A DNA stretch of 64,000 bases from Fodinicurvata sediminis DSM 21159 (GTDB lineage: Bacteria > Pseudomonadota > Alphaproteobacteria > Kiloniellales > DSM-21159), in assembly GCF_000420625.1 (NCBI RefSeq), contig NZ_ATVH01000014.1:124001-188000 (forward strand), in the 5' to 3' direction. A model generated the notes under the pieces. That model did no database searches. It was not told where the DNA came from and saw nothing but the letters and a program-made list of their open reading frames with translations. A program made the translations under genes and the position numbers. Below, piece after piece: positions 55,023 to 63,353 of the stretch; the stretch's first letter is position 1; every line of letters begins with the position of its first letter.

Positions 55023-55760
55023 TCAGTCTGCTGCAGGCCTCGGGTCCGTGAAGGCCCGAGCCCCGAATATCCGGCGCGAGTCGCTGATTGCAGACAGTAT
55101 GCGATCGCGGACGTCGCGTCCGTGCAGGCGTATCGCTCTTGCGGCGCCTTCCTCGTCTTGTTTTCGAATCAAAGCGACAATCTCGCTGTGCTCGCGATGG
55201 GACACGGCGCGCGCTTCTTCGGATGAGGCGAGCAGCCAGCGTGGACGCAGCGTGCGGTTCACGCTATCGCGCACGGCCTGGCACAGGAAACGGTTGCGCG
55301 ACAACTCGGCGATCCGAACATGCACATCCAATCCGGCCTCGAACCAGCCGTCGGGGGTGAAAGGCTCAAGGCCGCAATCGACCCTTCTCTGCAGCTCATC
55401 CAGTTCCTGCGCCATGGCATTCCGGCAAGCCAACCTGACAGCGGCGTCCTCGACGATCTCGCGATATTCGAAGATCTCGCGCAGCTCGCGCAGGTCGAAA
55501 GGGGCCACGGCATAGCCGCGCGCGGTACGCACCACCAGTCCCTCGCGAATCAAGGCGGCCAGTGCTTCACGGATCGGTGTGCGTGAGATGCCGTAGACAC
55601 CCTGCAGTCCGCGCTCGGACACGACCTCGCCGGGCGCCAGTCCCAGCGACAGGATGTCAGCACGAATGCGGGAATGCGCAAGCCGGCCAAGGTTCGGCGC
55701 AGACGAGGTTTCATCCTCCTGCCCGGGCTGCTGCGCAAACTGCTGTACGGCTTCCTTCAT
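55023..55760 (-). CDS. GntR-family regulator (FadR/VanR, FCD effector domain)
   Basis: 245 aa. An N-terminal winged helix (RGLQGVYGISRTPIREALAALIREGLV, residues ~45-75) followed by an all-helical FCD domain (residues ~95-225) in which Asp/His residues such as HVRIAELSRN and HREHSEI form the metal/ligand site. It is divergent from the HMG-CoA lyase gene with two TGGTNNACCA-type sites between, and it precedes tctCBA on its own strand, so it likely controls both arms. Confidence 0.93.
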   Translation of the reverse strand: MKEAVQQFAQQPGQEDETSSAPNLGRLAHSRIRADILSLGLAPGEVVSERGLQGVYGISRTPIREALAALIREGLVVRTARGYAVAPFDLRELREIFEYREIVEDAAVRLACRNAMAQELDELQRRVDCGLEPFTPDGWFEAGLDVHVRIAELSRNRFLCQAVRDSVNRTLRPRWLLASSEEARAVSHREHSEIVALIRKQDEEGAARAIRLHGRDVRDRILSAISDSRRIFGARAFTDPRPAAD

Positions 55761-55777
55761 TGACCCTCCAGAACAAA

Positions 55778-55801
55778 TGGTATACCGCTTTGGTGGACCA
55801 A
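55778..55801. promoter_or_regulatory. pair of GntR (FadR-type) operator candidates
   Basis: TGGTATACCG (55778-55787) and TGGTGGACCA (55791-55800, extended to TTGGT-GG-ACCAA at 55790-55801) lie in the 62-bp divergent gap, centres 13 bp apart. FadR-subfamily regulators bind T-x-GT-x-AC-x-A sites. Confidence 0.68.
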
Positions 55802-55822
55802 GGCAACAGTTGCGAAAAGCTC

Positions 55823-56803
55823 ATGGTGGTATCATCTGACAGCGCTGCGATCCCCGGTTTTCCCGACAAGGTCGTTGTCGTCGATGTGGGCCCACGTGAC
55901 GGCCTGCAGTCGGAAGGGGCCTGGATCAGCACCGAACAGAAGATCGAGCTGGTCAACGGCCTGATCGACGCCGGCATACGTCACCTTGAAGTCACCTCCT
56001 TCGTCTCACCACGTGCCGTGCCGCAAATGAAAGACGCGGCCGAAGTCCTGGCCGGTATCGACCGCAGCAAGGGCGCCGTGCTGACGGCCCTGGTGCCCAA
56101 CGCCAAGGGAGCCGAACGGGCCGTCGAGGCCGGTGTCGACGCCATGGTGGTCTTCATGTCGGCCTCGGAAAGCCACAACCTCAAGAACGTCAACCGGACG
56201 CGCGAGACCTCCCTGGAAGGCTTCCGGGAAATCTGCCGAATCGCCGAACCGGCAGGCGTCCAGGTCTACGGCGCCATTGCCACCGCCTTCGGCTGTCCCT
56301 TCGAGGGCAACGTTGCGGTGGAGGATGTGGCCGATGTCGCCCGGGCCTACCGCGACATGGGCATCACCAAGATCTCCTTGGGCGACACCACCGGCATGGC
56401 GACGCCACCCATCGTGCGCGAGCGCTGCCAGGCCCTGAAGCGCGACGTGCCGGAAGCGGACGTTGCCCTGCACTTCCACAATACACGCGGCGTCGGTCTT
56501 GCCTGTGTCTATACAGGCCTTCTGGAAGGCATCACCCGCTTCGAAGCCAGCATCGGCGGACTGGGCGGCTGCCCCTTTGCGCCCAAGGCCACGGGCAACA
56601 TCTGCACCGAGGACCTGGTCTACATGCTGCACGAGAGCGGTGTTGAGACCGGCATCGACCTGGAACGCCTGATTGCGGTCTCCAGGCGAACCGAGGAGAT
56701 GATCGGTCGCAGCCTGCCGGGCCAGGTTATGAAGGCCGGTCCAAGACTTGAACTGCATGACATGGGCAGCGTCGCGACAGCCGACGCACGGGCCAATGGG
56801 TGA
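55823..56803 (+). CDS. hydroxymethylglutaryl-CoA lyase
   Basis: Cleaves 3-hydroxy-3-methylglutaryl-CoA to acetoacetate and acetyl-CoA. 326 aa from the ATG at 55823 (alternative GTGs follow). DRE-TIM barrel: VDVGPRDGLQ with Asp21 and Arg25, metal-binding HFHNTRG, and the C-terminal GLGGCPFAP loop with the catalytic-lid cysteine. The eight-base overlap with the downstream CoA-transferase suggests that they act in sequence. No leucine-pathway genes (mccB, ivd) are adjacent. Confidence 0.93.
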   Translation: MVVSSDSAAIPGFPDKVVVVDVGPRDGLQSEGAWISTEQKIELVNGLIDAGIRHLEVTSFVSPRAVPQMKDAAEVLAGIDRSKGAVLTALVPNAKGAERAVEAGVDAMVVFMSASESHNLKNVNRTRETSLEGFREICRIAEPAGVQVYGAIATAFGCPFEGNVAVEDVADVARAYRDMGITKISLGDTTGMATPPIVRERCQALKRDVPEADVALHFHNTRGVGLACVYTGLLEGITRFEASIGGLGGCPFAPKATGNICTEDLVYMLHESGVETGIDLERLIAVSRRTEEMIGRSLPGQVMKAGPRLELHDMGSVATADARANG

Positions 56804-58040
56804 AGAGGCTTCGCCCACCGCGAAGGCACCACTCGAGGGCATTCGTGTGCTGGATCTGACGCGTGTCCTCTCGGGGCCTTTTTGCAGCATGATGCTGGGC
56901 GACATGGGGGCAGAAGTTATCAAGGTCGAGCCGCCCAAGGGCGATCCCGTGCGCGAACAGGGGGCCATGCCAAACGGCTTCTCCTGGTATTTCGCGGCCT
57001 TCAATCGCAACAAGAAATCGATCGTGCTCGATCTCTACAGCGACGCGGGCAAGGAAGTGCTGGCCCGCCTGATCCGGGAGGCCGATGTCATGGTCGACAA
57101 CTTCCGCCCCGGCGTCCTTGCCCGCATGGGTTTCGACGAGGCCCGGCTGAAGGACCTCAACCCACGGCTCGTCACCGCCAACATCAACGGCTTTGGCAGC
57201 ACGGGGCCCTATGTGGACCGCCCGGCCTTCGACTTCATCGCCCAGGCCATGAGCGGCCTGATGAGCGTGAACGGCGCGGAAGGCGAGGATCCCATGCGCA
57301 CCGCCCAGCCGATCACCGACCTTGTGGCCGGCCTCTACTGCGCCTTCGGGATCGTCAGCGCGCTGCGCGCCCGCGATCTGAACGGCGAGGGCCAGCATGT
57401 GGACTCCTCGATGGTGAACGGCGCCATCAGCATGATGGCCTATCTGGCCTCGGAATTCCTGGCGACCGGCAACCTGCCGGAGCGCACCGGCAACAACCAC
57501 CCGCTGGTCGCTCCCTACGGCCTGTTCAAGACGTCGGACGGCGAGATCGCGGTTGCCCCTTCCAACGACACCATCCTGAAGCGCTTCCTTGATGCCGTCG
57601 GCGTGGGCCACCTGATGGAGGATCCACACTACGACAGCAACGAGAAACGCTTTGGCCGCCGCAACGAACTGCAGGCCCTGCTGGACGCGGAGATCTCGAA
57701 GGAGCGCCAGGACGTCTGGATCGAGCGCCTCAACAAGGCCGGCGTGCCCTGTGGGCGGGTCCTGAACCTGGCCGAAGCCTTCTCCGACCCGCAGGTGCAG
57801 GCCCAGAAAATGGTCATCGATGTGGAGCAGCCGGGCTATGGCCCTATCCGCATGCTGGGCTTCCCGGTGAAGCTGAATCGCACCCCCTGCCAGGTGCGCC
57901 GGCCCGCACCCGAACTGGGCGCCGACACCGAAGCGGTTCTGCGCGAAGGCGGTTTCAGCGAAACAGAAATCGCCGCCCTCGAGCAGGACGGCGTGGTTGC
58001 CTCTGGCCGGCCTGAGGGTGAGCAAGATACCGGCGACTGA
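56796..58040 (+). CDS. class III (CaiB/BaiF) CoA-transferase
   Basis: 414 aa from the ATG at 56796, which overlaps the lyase stop. The RVLDLTRVLSGPFCSMMLGDMGAEVIKVE start and the DFIAQAMSGLMS segment, containing the catalytic aspartate, identify the family. Such enzymes move CoA between carboxylic acids without a covalent loss of energy. Coupled to an HMG-CoA lyase, the expected substrate is a dicarboxylate like 3-hydroxy-3-methylglutarate, with succinyl-CoA or another donor; this is inferred. Confidence 0.9.
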   Translation: MGEEASPTAKAPLEGIRVLDLTRVLSGPFCSMMLGDMGAEVIKVEPPKGDPVREQGAMPNGFSWYFAAFNRNKKSIVLDLYSDAGKEVLARLIREADVMVDNFRPGVLARMGFDEARLKDLNPRLVTANINGFGSTGPYVDRPAFDFIAQAMSGLMSVNGAEGEDPMRTAQPITDLVAGLYCAFGIVSALRARDLNGEGQHVDSSMVNGAISMMAYLASEFLATGNLPERTGNNHPLVAPYGLFKTSDGEIAVAPSNDTILKRFLDAVGVGHLMEDPHYDSNEKRFGRRNELQALLDAEISKERQDVWIERLNKAGVPCGRVLNLAEAFSDPQVQAQKMVIDVEQPGYGPIRMLGFPVKLNRTPCQVRRPAPELGADTEAVLREGGFSETEIAALEQDGVVASGRPEGEQDTGD

Positions 58041-58057
58041 GCGCCAGACCTCTTGCC

Positions 58058-58657
58058 TCAGAGCACCTCCAGAATGCAGATCTGGCAGCGGTAGCCTTCG
58101 TTGCGGTGATAAGGCGCTTCCTTCACCGCCTGGATGTTGACCAGGCCGCGCATCTCCATGTCTTCCAGATAGTCCGGATAGCCGTCAGCCTCCCAGACCT
58201 TCTCGTGCACCGTCACGACGATCTGCCCGCCCTTGCGGGTCACGCGCGCCAACTCGTCCAGGGCCTTCGGCTTGACGTGGCCGCTTGTGAAGACACCTAC
58301 CGAGATCACGGCGTCGTAGCTGTCGTCGGCAATCTCCAGCGGCACGGTCAGGTCCGCCTCGGACAACTGGCCGTAAGCGTTCTTTTCGCCGGCCACTTCG
58401 AGCATCTCGCGCGACAGGTCGTTGCCGTCGATATTGGTGAACCCCAGCTTCTTCAGCTCCACACCGGCCAGACCGGTGCCGCAGCCCGCGTCCAGAACCT
58501 TCGCGTCCCTGGCGACCAGGCCGGGCGCCACATAGCCCATCCCGTCAAGGGTGTCGCGGTCGTACTGTTCGGCCCATTCGGCATAGACGCGGCGGGTTTC
58601 CTCCTTGTCGCCGTCCAGGGCGTATACGCGGCGCAGCAGCGGATTGTTCTCGCTCAT
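58058..58657 (-). CDS. class I SAM-dependent methyltransferase
   Basis: 199 aa from MSENNPLLRR (58657). Rossmann motif I VLDAGCGTGLAG (about residues 46-57), acidic motif II DGNDLS, and motif III region ADDSYDAVISVGVFT. An N-terminal WAEQYDRD-type lid resembles Williams-Beuren-syndrome protein 27-like methyltransferases. Substrate unknown. Confidence 0.83.
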   Translation of the reverse strand: MSENNPLLRRVYALDGDKEETRRVYAEWAEQYDRDTLDGMGYVAPGLVARDAKVLDAGCGTGLAGVELKKLGFTNIDGNDLSREMLEVAGEKNAYGQLSEADLTVPLEIADDSYDAVISVGVFTSGHVKPKALDELARVTRKGGQIVVTVHEKVWEADGYPDYLEDMEMRGLVNIQAVKEAPYHRNEGYRCQICILEVL

Positions 58658-58773
58658 GAGCTTCTTCTGTCCTCTCTGGTTTTGCCAATGAGGGCGCGAC
58701 CATAGGTAAAAGGCCCGGCCATGGCAAATCGGCGCCCGAGACTCTAAACGCGGGACTCTTGCCCGCGCGGCAT

Positions 58774-59199
58774 TCAATCCTCCGCTGGCTTTGCGCGCGC
58801 ACGCTTGATCGTGCCGCGCGCCTTCTTGGCCTCCAGGCGACGGCGCTTGCTGGCCTTCGTGGGTTTCGTGGGACGCCGGGGCACAGGCCGCTGCGTGGCC
58901 TTGCGGATCAAGGCCGCCAGGCGTTCGCGTGCATCCTCGCGATTGCGCTCGCGGCTGCGAAAGCGCCGGGCATCGATCACCAGCTCACCGTTGTTGGTCA
59001 GGCGTGGGCCAAGTTGCGCCATCAAACGCTCACGCACCTCTTCGGGCAGGCTTGGCGAATGGGCCACGTCGAAGCGCATCTGCACGGCCGTGGCCACCTT
59101 GTTCACGTTCTGCCCGCCGGGACCGGACGCCTGGATGAAACTTTCCTCCAGCTCCGTTTCGGGAATCGAAATACGCCCCGTCACCTTCAGGTGGCTCAT
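58774..59199 (-). CDS. arfB: alternative ribosome-rescue peptidyl-tRNA hydrolase
   Basis: 141 aa. GGQ motif at residues 28-30 (ASGPGGQNVNK) within the release-factor-like domain, then a strongly basic C-terminal tail (KRRRLEAKKARG) that inserts into the empty mRNA channel of stalled ribosomes. Short length and missing stop-codon domains exclude prfA/prfB. Confidence 0.94.
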   Translation of the reverse strand: MSHLKVTGRISIPETELEESFIQASGPGGQNVNKVATAVQMRFDVAHSPSLPEEVRERLMAQLGPRLTNNGELVIDARRFRSRERNREDARERLAALIRKATQRPVPRRPTKPTKASKRRRLEAKKARGTIKRARAKPAED

Positions 59200-59246
59200 G
59201 CCTTACGCCTTCTGCTTGTCCAGGAACCTGCTATTCTGGAGTCATC

Positions 59247-59482
59247 ATGCAGGAAAGCCGAATGCGCAACCGCGATGACAGTGACGCCTATGCATTCCGG
59301 TCTGTCCGGTGCTCGGACCTGCTGATGCTCGGTCAGTGACTGCGCTTGTCGCAGGTCAGCCGGCGCACCGCGCCGTCGCCATCGATCCCGACGTGCGCAA
59401 CCTGCGCGCCCACCACGCCTGCCTCAGCGCCGGGTTCCGGGATTGGGGGCAAGTTAAACCCCTGACGATCGCGCGCAGCTGA
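59247..59482 (+). pseudogene. GNAT acetyltransferase remnant with internal deletion
   Basis: A GGAG-led ATG at 59247 opens a short frame, YAFRSVRCSDLLMLGQ-stop, that matches the start of aminoglycoside/small-molecule GNAT enzymes. From about 59333 another frame reads VAIDPDVRNLRAHHACLSAGFRD, the classic acetyl-CoA-binding end of the same family, to a TGA at 59482. The ~80-100 residues expected between them are missing and the frame shifts at the join. This is a decayed gene, inferred by comparing the two halves with the family. Confidence 0.6.
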
Positions 59483-59512
59483 TGGTTTTCGAAGACTGAG
59501 CGTATCGTTGTG

Positions 59513-60850
59513 TCAGTAAGCCGAATCTCGCCCCTCGGCCTTGGCCCGCTCCCGCGCGCTAGGGTTCTTGGAGGGGCGGAAGGGCACCTCGGTTACCTCG
59601 GCCTCCACCGGCTGGCCTGAAACTTCCGTATAGGCTTCGGGCAGTTCCACCTTCAACGCCGTGCCCAACTCGCTCAGCTCCCAGGGCACGAAACCCAGCG
59701 CAATGTTGGTTTCAAGCTCGGGCGACCACCAGGGCGAGGTGACATAGCCCACACGTTCGCCCTTGCTGTTCTGGATCAGCCAGAAATCCGGGGCGTAGTC
59801 GGTAATGGGGTGACCGCCCAGCTTCATGCCGACCATTTTCAAGGGGAAGGGGTAGCGCCCCGCATCGATCTCTGCGCGCTGACGTTCCAATTCCTTCTTG
59901 CCAATGTAGTCGGCCGTCTTCTTGCGCGGCACCTGATAGGCCAGGTTGACCTGAAAGGGCGAGGTCTCGGCGTCCATGTCCTGGCCCCAGGACAGGATGC
60001 CGGCGGCAATGCGGCGATGGTGCGCGGGTGCGATCACACGCAGGCCATAGCTGGCGCCGGCCCCGCGAATGGCATACCAGACGGCCTCGGCCGCTTCCGT
60101 GGCATTGCGGACATAGATCTCATAGCCCTTCTCGCCCGTGAAACCGGTCTGGCTGACCACGACGGGGCAACCGGCCAGTTCCGTCTCCATCAGGCCGTAG
60201 TAGGGCAGTTGGCCCACGCTGCTGCCGAACAGCTCGGTCATAAGTTCTTCGGAGAGCGGCCCCTGCACCTGCAGCGGCGACACGTCGATCTCGGCGATAT
60301 CCACGTCCCAGCGGCGGCTGACATTCACGCCCTGCAACCAGAGCAAAAGGTCGGAATCCGAGATGGAGAACCAGAACTCGTCCTCCGCCAGGCGCAGCAA
60401 CACAGGGTCGTTCAGGATGCCGCCCTTCTCGTTGCACAGGATGCAGTACTTGCCATGCAGGGGCTGGATTTTGGTGGCATCCCGGGTGATGACAAAGTTC
60501 ACGAAGGCCTCGGCATCGGGGCCCTTCACGCGAATCTGGCGCTCCACGGCCACGTTCCACAGCGTCACGCGATTGACCAGGGCATCGTACTCGGCCATGG
60601 CGCCGCCATCCTCGGGGCGTACATAGCCGCGCGGATGGTACATGCGGTTATAGACCGTGGCCCGCCAGGCGCCGGCCTCGATGGACAGGTGCCAGAAAGG
60701 CGACTTGCGCACCCGGGTCGAGATCAGCATCTGCACCGGCGTCGGGCCGGACTGGCGCAGGTTGTAGGGGACCATCCGGTCCGACTGGTCGACGGCCGGC
60801 ACGTTCGGATGGGTGTGATCCTTGTGGGTGGCTGGGGTGGTCGGAGACAT
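59513..60850 (-). CDS. GcvT-family folate-dependent methyl/aminomethyl transferase
   Basis: 445 aa from MSPTTPATHK (60850). The YgfZ/GcvT folate-binding fold is seen in YDALVNRVTLWNVAVERQIRVKGPDA and in the SQTGFTGEKGYEIYV segment, followed by the GCV_T C-terminal barrel (KMVGMKLGGHPITDY). Length exceeds GcvT (~365 aa) and no gcvH or gcvP adjoins, so a demethylase such as the DMSP- (DmdA) or O-demethylase-like branches is more likely than glycine cleavage. The leader upstream appears structured. Confidence 0.85.
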   Translation of the reverse strand: MSPTTPATHKDHTHPNVPAVDQSDRMVPYNLRQSGPTPVQMLISTRVRKSPFWHLSIEAGAWRATVYNRMYHPRGYVRPEDGGAMAEYDALVNRVTLWNVAVERQIRVKGPDAEAFVNFVITRDATKIQPLHGKYCILCNEKGGILNDPVLLRLAEDEFWFSISDSDLLLWLQGVNVSRRWDVDIAEIDVSPLQVQGPLSEELMTELFGSSVGQLPYYGLMETELAGCPVVVSQTGFTGEKGYEIYVRNATEAAEAVWYAIRGAGASYGLRVIAPAHHRRIAAGILSWGQDMDAETSPFQVNLAYQVPRKKTADYIGKKELERQRAEIDAGRYPFPLKMVGMKLGGHPITDYAPDFWLIQNSKGERVGYVTSPWWSPELETNIALGFVPWELSELGTALKVELPEAYTEVSGQPVEAEVTEVPFRPSKNPSARERAKAEGRDSAY

Positions 60851-60879
60851 GGGGCTGCACTCCTTTCTGGCCGCAAGAA

Positions 60880-60988
60880 CGCCTTTCGGCGCCAAAGGAC
60901 TCTCACTTCAAGGTCCTGCGGAAAGAACTACCACCTCCACAACCGAAAAGGTGCCTGTGGAACGCCGCCCGAATGCTCAGGGGCGACG
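60880..60988 (-). promoter_or_regulatory. structured 5' leader of the GcvT-family gene
   Basis: Four hairpins follow one another on the minus strand: CGUCGCCC/GGGCGGCG (60963-60988), CCACA/UGUGG (60937-60960), AGGAC/GUCCU (60896-60917) and CGCC-GAAA-GGCG (60880-60891). A perfect -10 TATAAT at 61010-61015 would start a ~150-nt leader. It could be a regulatory RNA, but no known riboswitch consensus is met. Confidence 0.45.
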
Positions 60989-61009
60989 GAAACTTTAGGG
61001 CATATCGCG

Positions 61010-61015
61010 ATTATA
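61010..61015 (-). promoter_or_regulatory. candidate -10 box of the GcvT-family gene
   Basis: Perfect TATAAT on the minus strand. The expected -35 is poor (CTGAAT or similar at 16-17 bp), so an activated promoter is possible. Confidence 0.45.
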
Positions 61016-61262
61016 TCTGAGCTGAGGTGGTATTCAGATGAACCCCAATAGCGTATACACTAAATAATATAGAGCCCAAAATGCGCGCTATTGATTTATA
61101 AATCATAAATCTTTTACTATAAAAGACAAACATTTATAAAAATAAATATAGGCAATTAACGGTCATAGAAATTCTCTCAATCAGAGTCCATATTAAAGAC
61201 TGATATCACTAAAACTTTGGATCAAAGAAAAGCCTCCTCAAATCCACTTTTGCCTAAAAAAT
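61016..61262. other. AT-rich non-coding junction region
   Basis: A 247-bp stretch visibly far richer in A+T than the rest, with the perfect palindrome GATTTATAAATC (61093-61104) and many short A/T repeats. No ORF or RNA gene is supported. It marks the boundary between the GC-rich chromosome and the lower-GC ABC operon. Confidence 0.6.
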
Positions 61263-62285
61263 TTACGAAAAGTCTTTAATTGGCTTGTCATCATCATGAA
61301 GATGGCAGGCCACGTGTCGCCCTGGCTGAACTTCACGTAGTGGTGGCTCCTCAACGTAACATCGATCAAAAGCGTAAGGGCAGCGGGTATGAAACCGACA
61401 CCCTTTCGGAGGGTTGATCGGACTCGGCACATCTCCTTTGAGAACAATTCTATCTGGCTTTCGTCGCGGTGACGGTTGTGGAACCGCGGAAAGAAGCGCT
61501 TCTGTATACGGATGGAGCGGGCCACTGAACAGTGAGTGCTTGTCAGAAAGCTCGACAATCTTGCCCAGGTACATCACGGCAACACGATGACTGATGTGCT
61601 CAACCACCGCCAGATCGTGGGCAACGAACAAGTACGAGAGTTTCAAATCTTGTTGAAGATCCATTAGAAGGTTTACGACCTGTGCCTGGACTGAGACATC
61701 TAAGGCAGAAACTGGCTCATCACACACAATCATCTTGGGATCCAACGCGAGCGCCCTCGCAATACCAATTCGCTGACGCTGCCCGCCCGAAAATTCATAG
61801 GGATACTTCTTGGCGGCATCAGCGGGCAGTCCAACTCTTTCCAGCAATTCGATAACGCGCTCTTCTCGCGCATGTCGATTGCGGCTATCAAAATTGAGTA
61901 TCGGCTCACCCACAATCTCTCCGACCCGGAGACGTGGATTCAGGGAAGAGTATGGGTCCTGGAATACGACTTGAAGCTGCTTTCGCACGGACCGCATCTT
62001 AGCGCCGCTTAAATTATCTATTCGTTTGCCCTCAAGCTTCACCTCTCCATCAGTGGGTTTGATGAGGTTCAGGATCGCCTTGCCCGCTGTTGACTTCCCA
62101 CAACCACTTTCGCCGACAATACCCAGTGTTTCATTGGGAGCGACGGAGAAGGAAATGCCATCTACGGCATAGACTTGGCCAACTACCCGGGAAAACAAGC
62201 CCTTCCGGATAGGAAAGTGCTTCTTCAGGTTTTCCACTTCCAGCAGAGGGGTTTCCGTGTCTGGAGCTACTCTTCCGATAGTCAT
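61263..62285 (-). CDS. dppF: dipeptide/oligopeptide ABC transporter ATPase (DppF/OppF-like)
   Basis: 340 aa. Walker [10 protein letters not shown], signature SGGQRQRIGIARAL, Walker B IVCDEPVSALD, and a C-terminal oligo_HPY extension with the cysteine motif CRFHTRCPYAFDRC. Energises uptake of a peptide-type solute with DppD and the membrane subunits. The codon use is less GC-rich than in genes left of 60900. Its start adjoins the dppD stop by 2 bp. Confidence 0.92.
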   Translation of the reverse strand: MTIGRVAPDTETPLLEVENLKKHFPIRKGLFSRVVGQVYAVDGISFSVAPNETLGIVGESGCGKSTAGKAILNLIKPTDGEVKLEGKRIDNLSGAKMRSVRKQLQVVFQDPYSSLNPRLRVGEIVGEPILNFDSRNRHAREERVIELLERVGLPADAAKKYPYEFSGGQRQRIGIARALALDPKMIVCDEPVSALDVSVQAQVVNLLMDLQQDLKLSYLFVAHDLAVVEHISHRVAVMYLGKIVELSDKHSLFSGPLHPYTEALLSAVPQPSPRRKPDRIVLKGDVPSPINPPKGCRFHTRCPYAFDRCYVEEPPLREVQPGRHVACHLHDDDKPIKDFS

Positions 62286-62287
62286 TC

Positions 62288-63346
62288 TCAGTTTTCCTGC
62301 TCAGCTAGCTGATCGGAATGGAAGCAAGCGGCAAAATGCTCAGGTGCCTTTTCCTCCAAGACAGGAGCATCGGTTCGGCAGTAGTCCGTAGCGTAGGAAC
62401 AACGCGGGGCAAAGGGGCACCCGACAATCTCATCTTTCAGGGAAGGAACTGTTCCAGGTATCTCATTCAGCCGTCTTTTCCCTCTCTCTCCGGAGGAGCT
62501 GCCAAGCTTAAGTACCGAATCAAGCAAGCCAGCTGTATAGGGATGCCGAGGGCGTTCAAAGAGGTCTACTACAGGCGCTTCCTCCACTTTTTTTCCGGCG
62601 TACATGACGACGACTCTTTCGGCCATTTCCGCCACAACACCCAGGTCATGCGTAATAAAAATGATCGCGCTTCCGGTTTTCTGCTTGAGGTCACTCATGA
62701 GTTCGAGAATCTGCGCTTGGATTGTCACGTCCAGAGCAGTGGTCGGTTCATCGGCCACAAGGAGCTTGGGTTGGCACGCCAACGCCATGGCGATCATCAC
62801 GCGCTGACGCATGCCGCCTGAAAGCTGATGTGGGTATTCACGCACCCGGCGCTCGGCTTCCGGAATGTTCACGAGGCGCAGCAATTCAACAGCTCGGCTC
62901 TCTGCCTCTTTCTCACTCAATCCTTCATGCAGAACCAATGTCTCACCTATCTGGCGACCGATCGTCAGTACCGGATTCAACGAGGTCATTGGTTCCTGGA
63001 AGATCATGGAGATCTCATTGCCGCGGACTTTGCGCATCTCCGATTCAGGCAACGTCAGGAGATCACGTCCTTGAAGCTTGATATGTCCGGAGACGATCCT
63101 TGCCGGAGGCGTTTGTAGAAGCCCCATGATTGAAAGGGAGGTGACGCTCTTCCCACAACCGCTTTCACCAACAACTGCTACAGTTTCCCCGGCCGCAACA
63201 GAGAACGAAACATCATCTACGGCACGCACCACACCATCGCGGGTAAAAAAGTATGTAGACAGGCCTTCGACTTCCAGCAGAGCGGACTCATCGTGCCCCT
63301 GCTGTCCTTCCGCATCTTCTTCGGCGCTTTCGATTGTTGCCACCAT
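62288..63346 (-). CDS. dppD: dipeptide/oligopeptide ABC transporter ATPase (DppD/OppD-like)
   Basis: 352 aa. Walker [10 protein letters not shown], signature [15 protein letters not shown], Walker [13 protein letters not shown]-loop ITHDLGV, and the C-terminal [14 protein letters not shown] cysteines. An acidic ~25-residue N-terminal lead is unusual. Partner of dppF; 7 bp after dppC. Confidence 0.93.
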   Translation of the reverse strand: MVATIESAEEDAEGQQGHDESALLEVEGLSTYFFTRDGVVRAVDDVSFSVAAGETVAVVGESGCGKSVTSLSIMGLLQTPPARIVSGHIKLQGRDLLTLPESEMRKVRGNEISMIFQEPMTSLNPVLTIGRQIGETLVLHEGLSEKEAESRAVELLRLVNIPEAERRVREYPHQLSGGMRQRVMIAMALACQPKLLVADEPTTALDVTIQAQILELMSDLKQKTGSAIIFITHDLGVVAEMAERVVVMYAGKKVEEAPVVDLFERPRHPYTAGLLDSVLKLGSSSGERGKRRLNEIPGTVPSLKDEIVGCPFAPRCSYATDYCRTDAPVLEEKAPEHFAACFHSDQLAEQEN

Positions 63347-63353
63347 ACTCTCC

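Noticed and set aside
60851-61000. Glycine riboswitch before the GcvT-like gene
   Set aside because: A GCGCCGAAAGG segment is reminiscent of the aptamer core, but the conserved CUCUCAGG-type 3' part and P1 pairing are missing; kept only as an unassigned structured leader.
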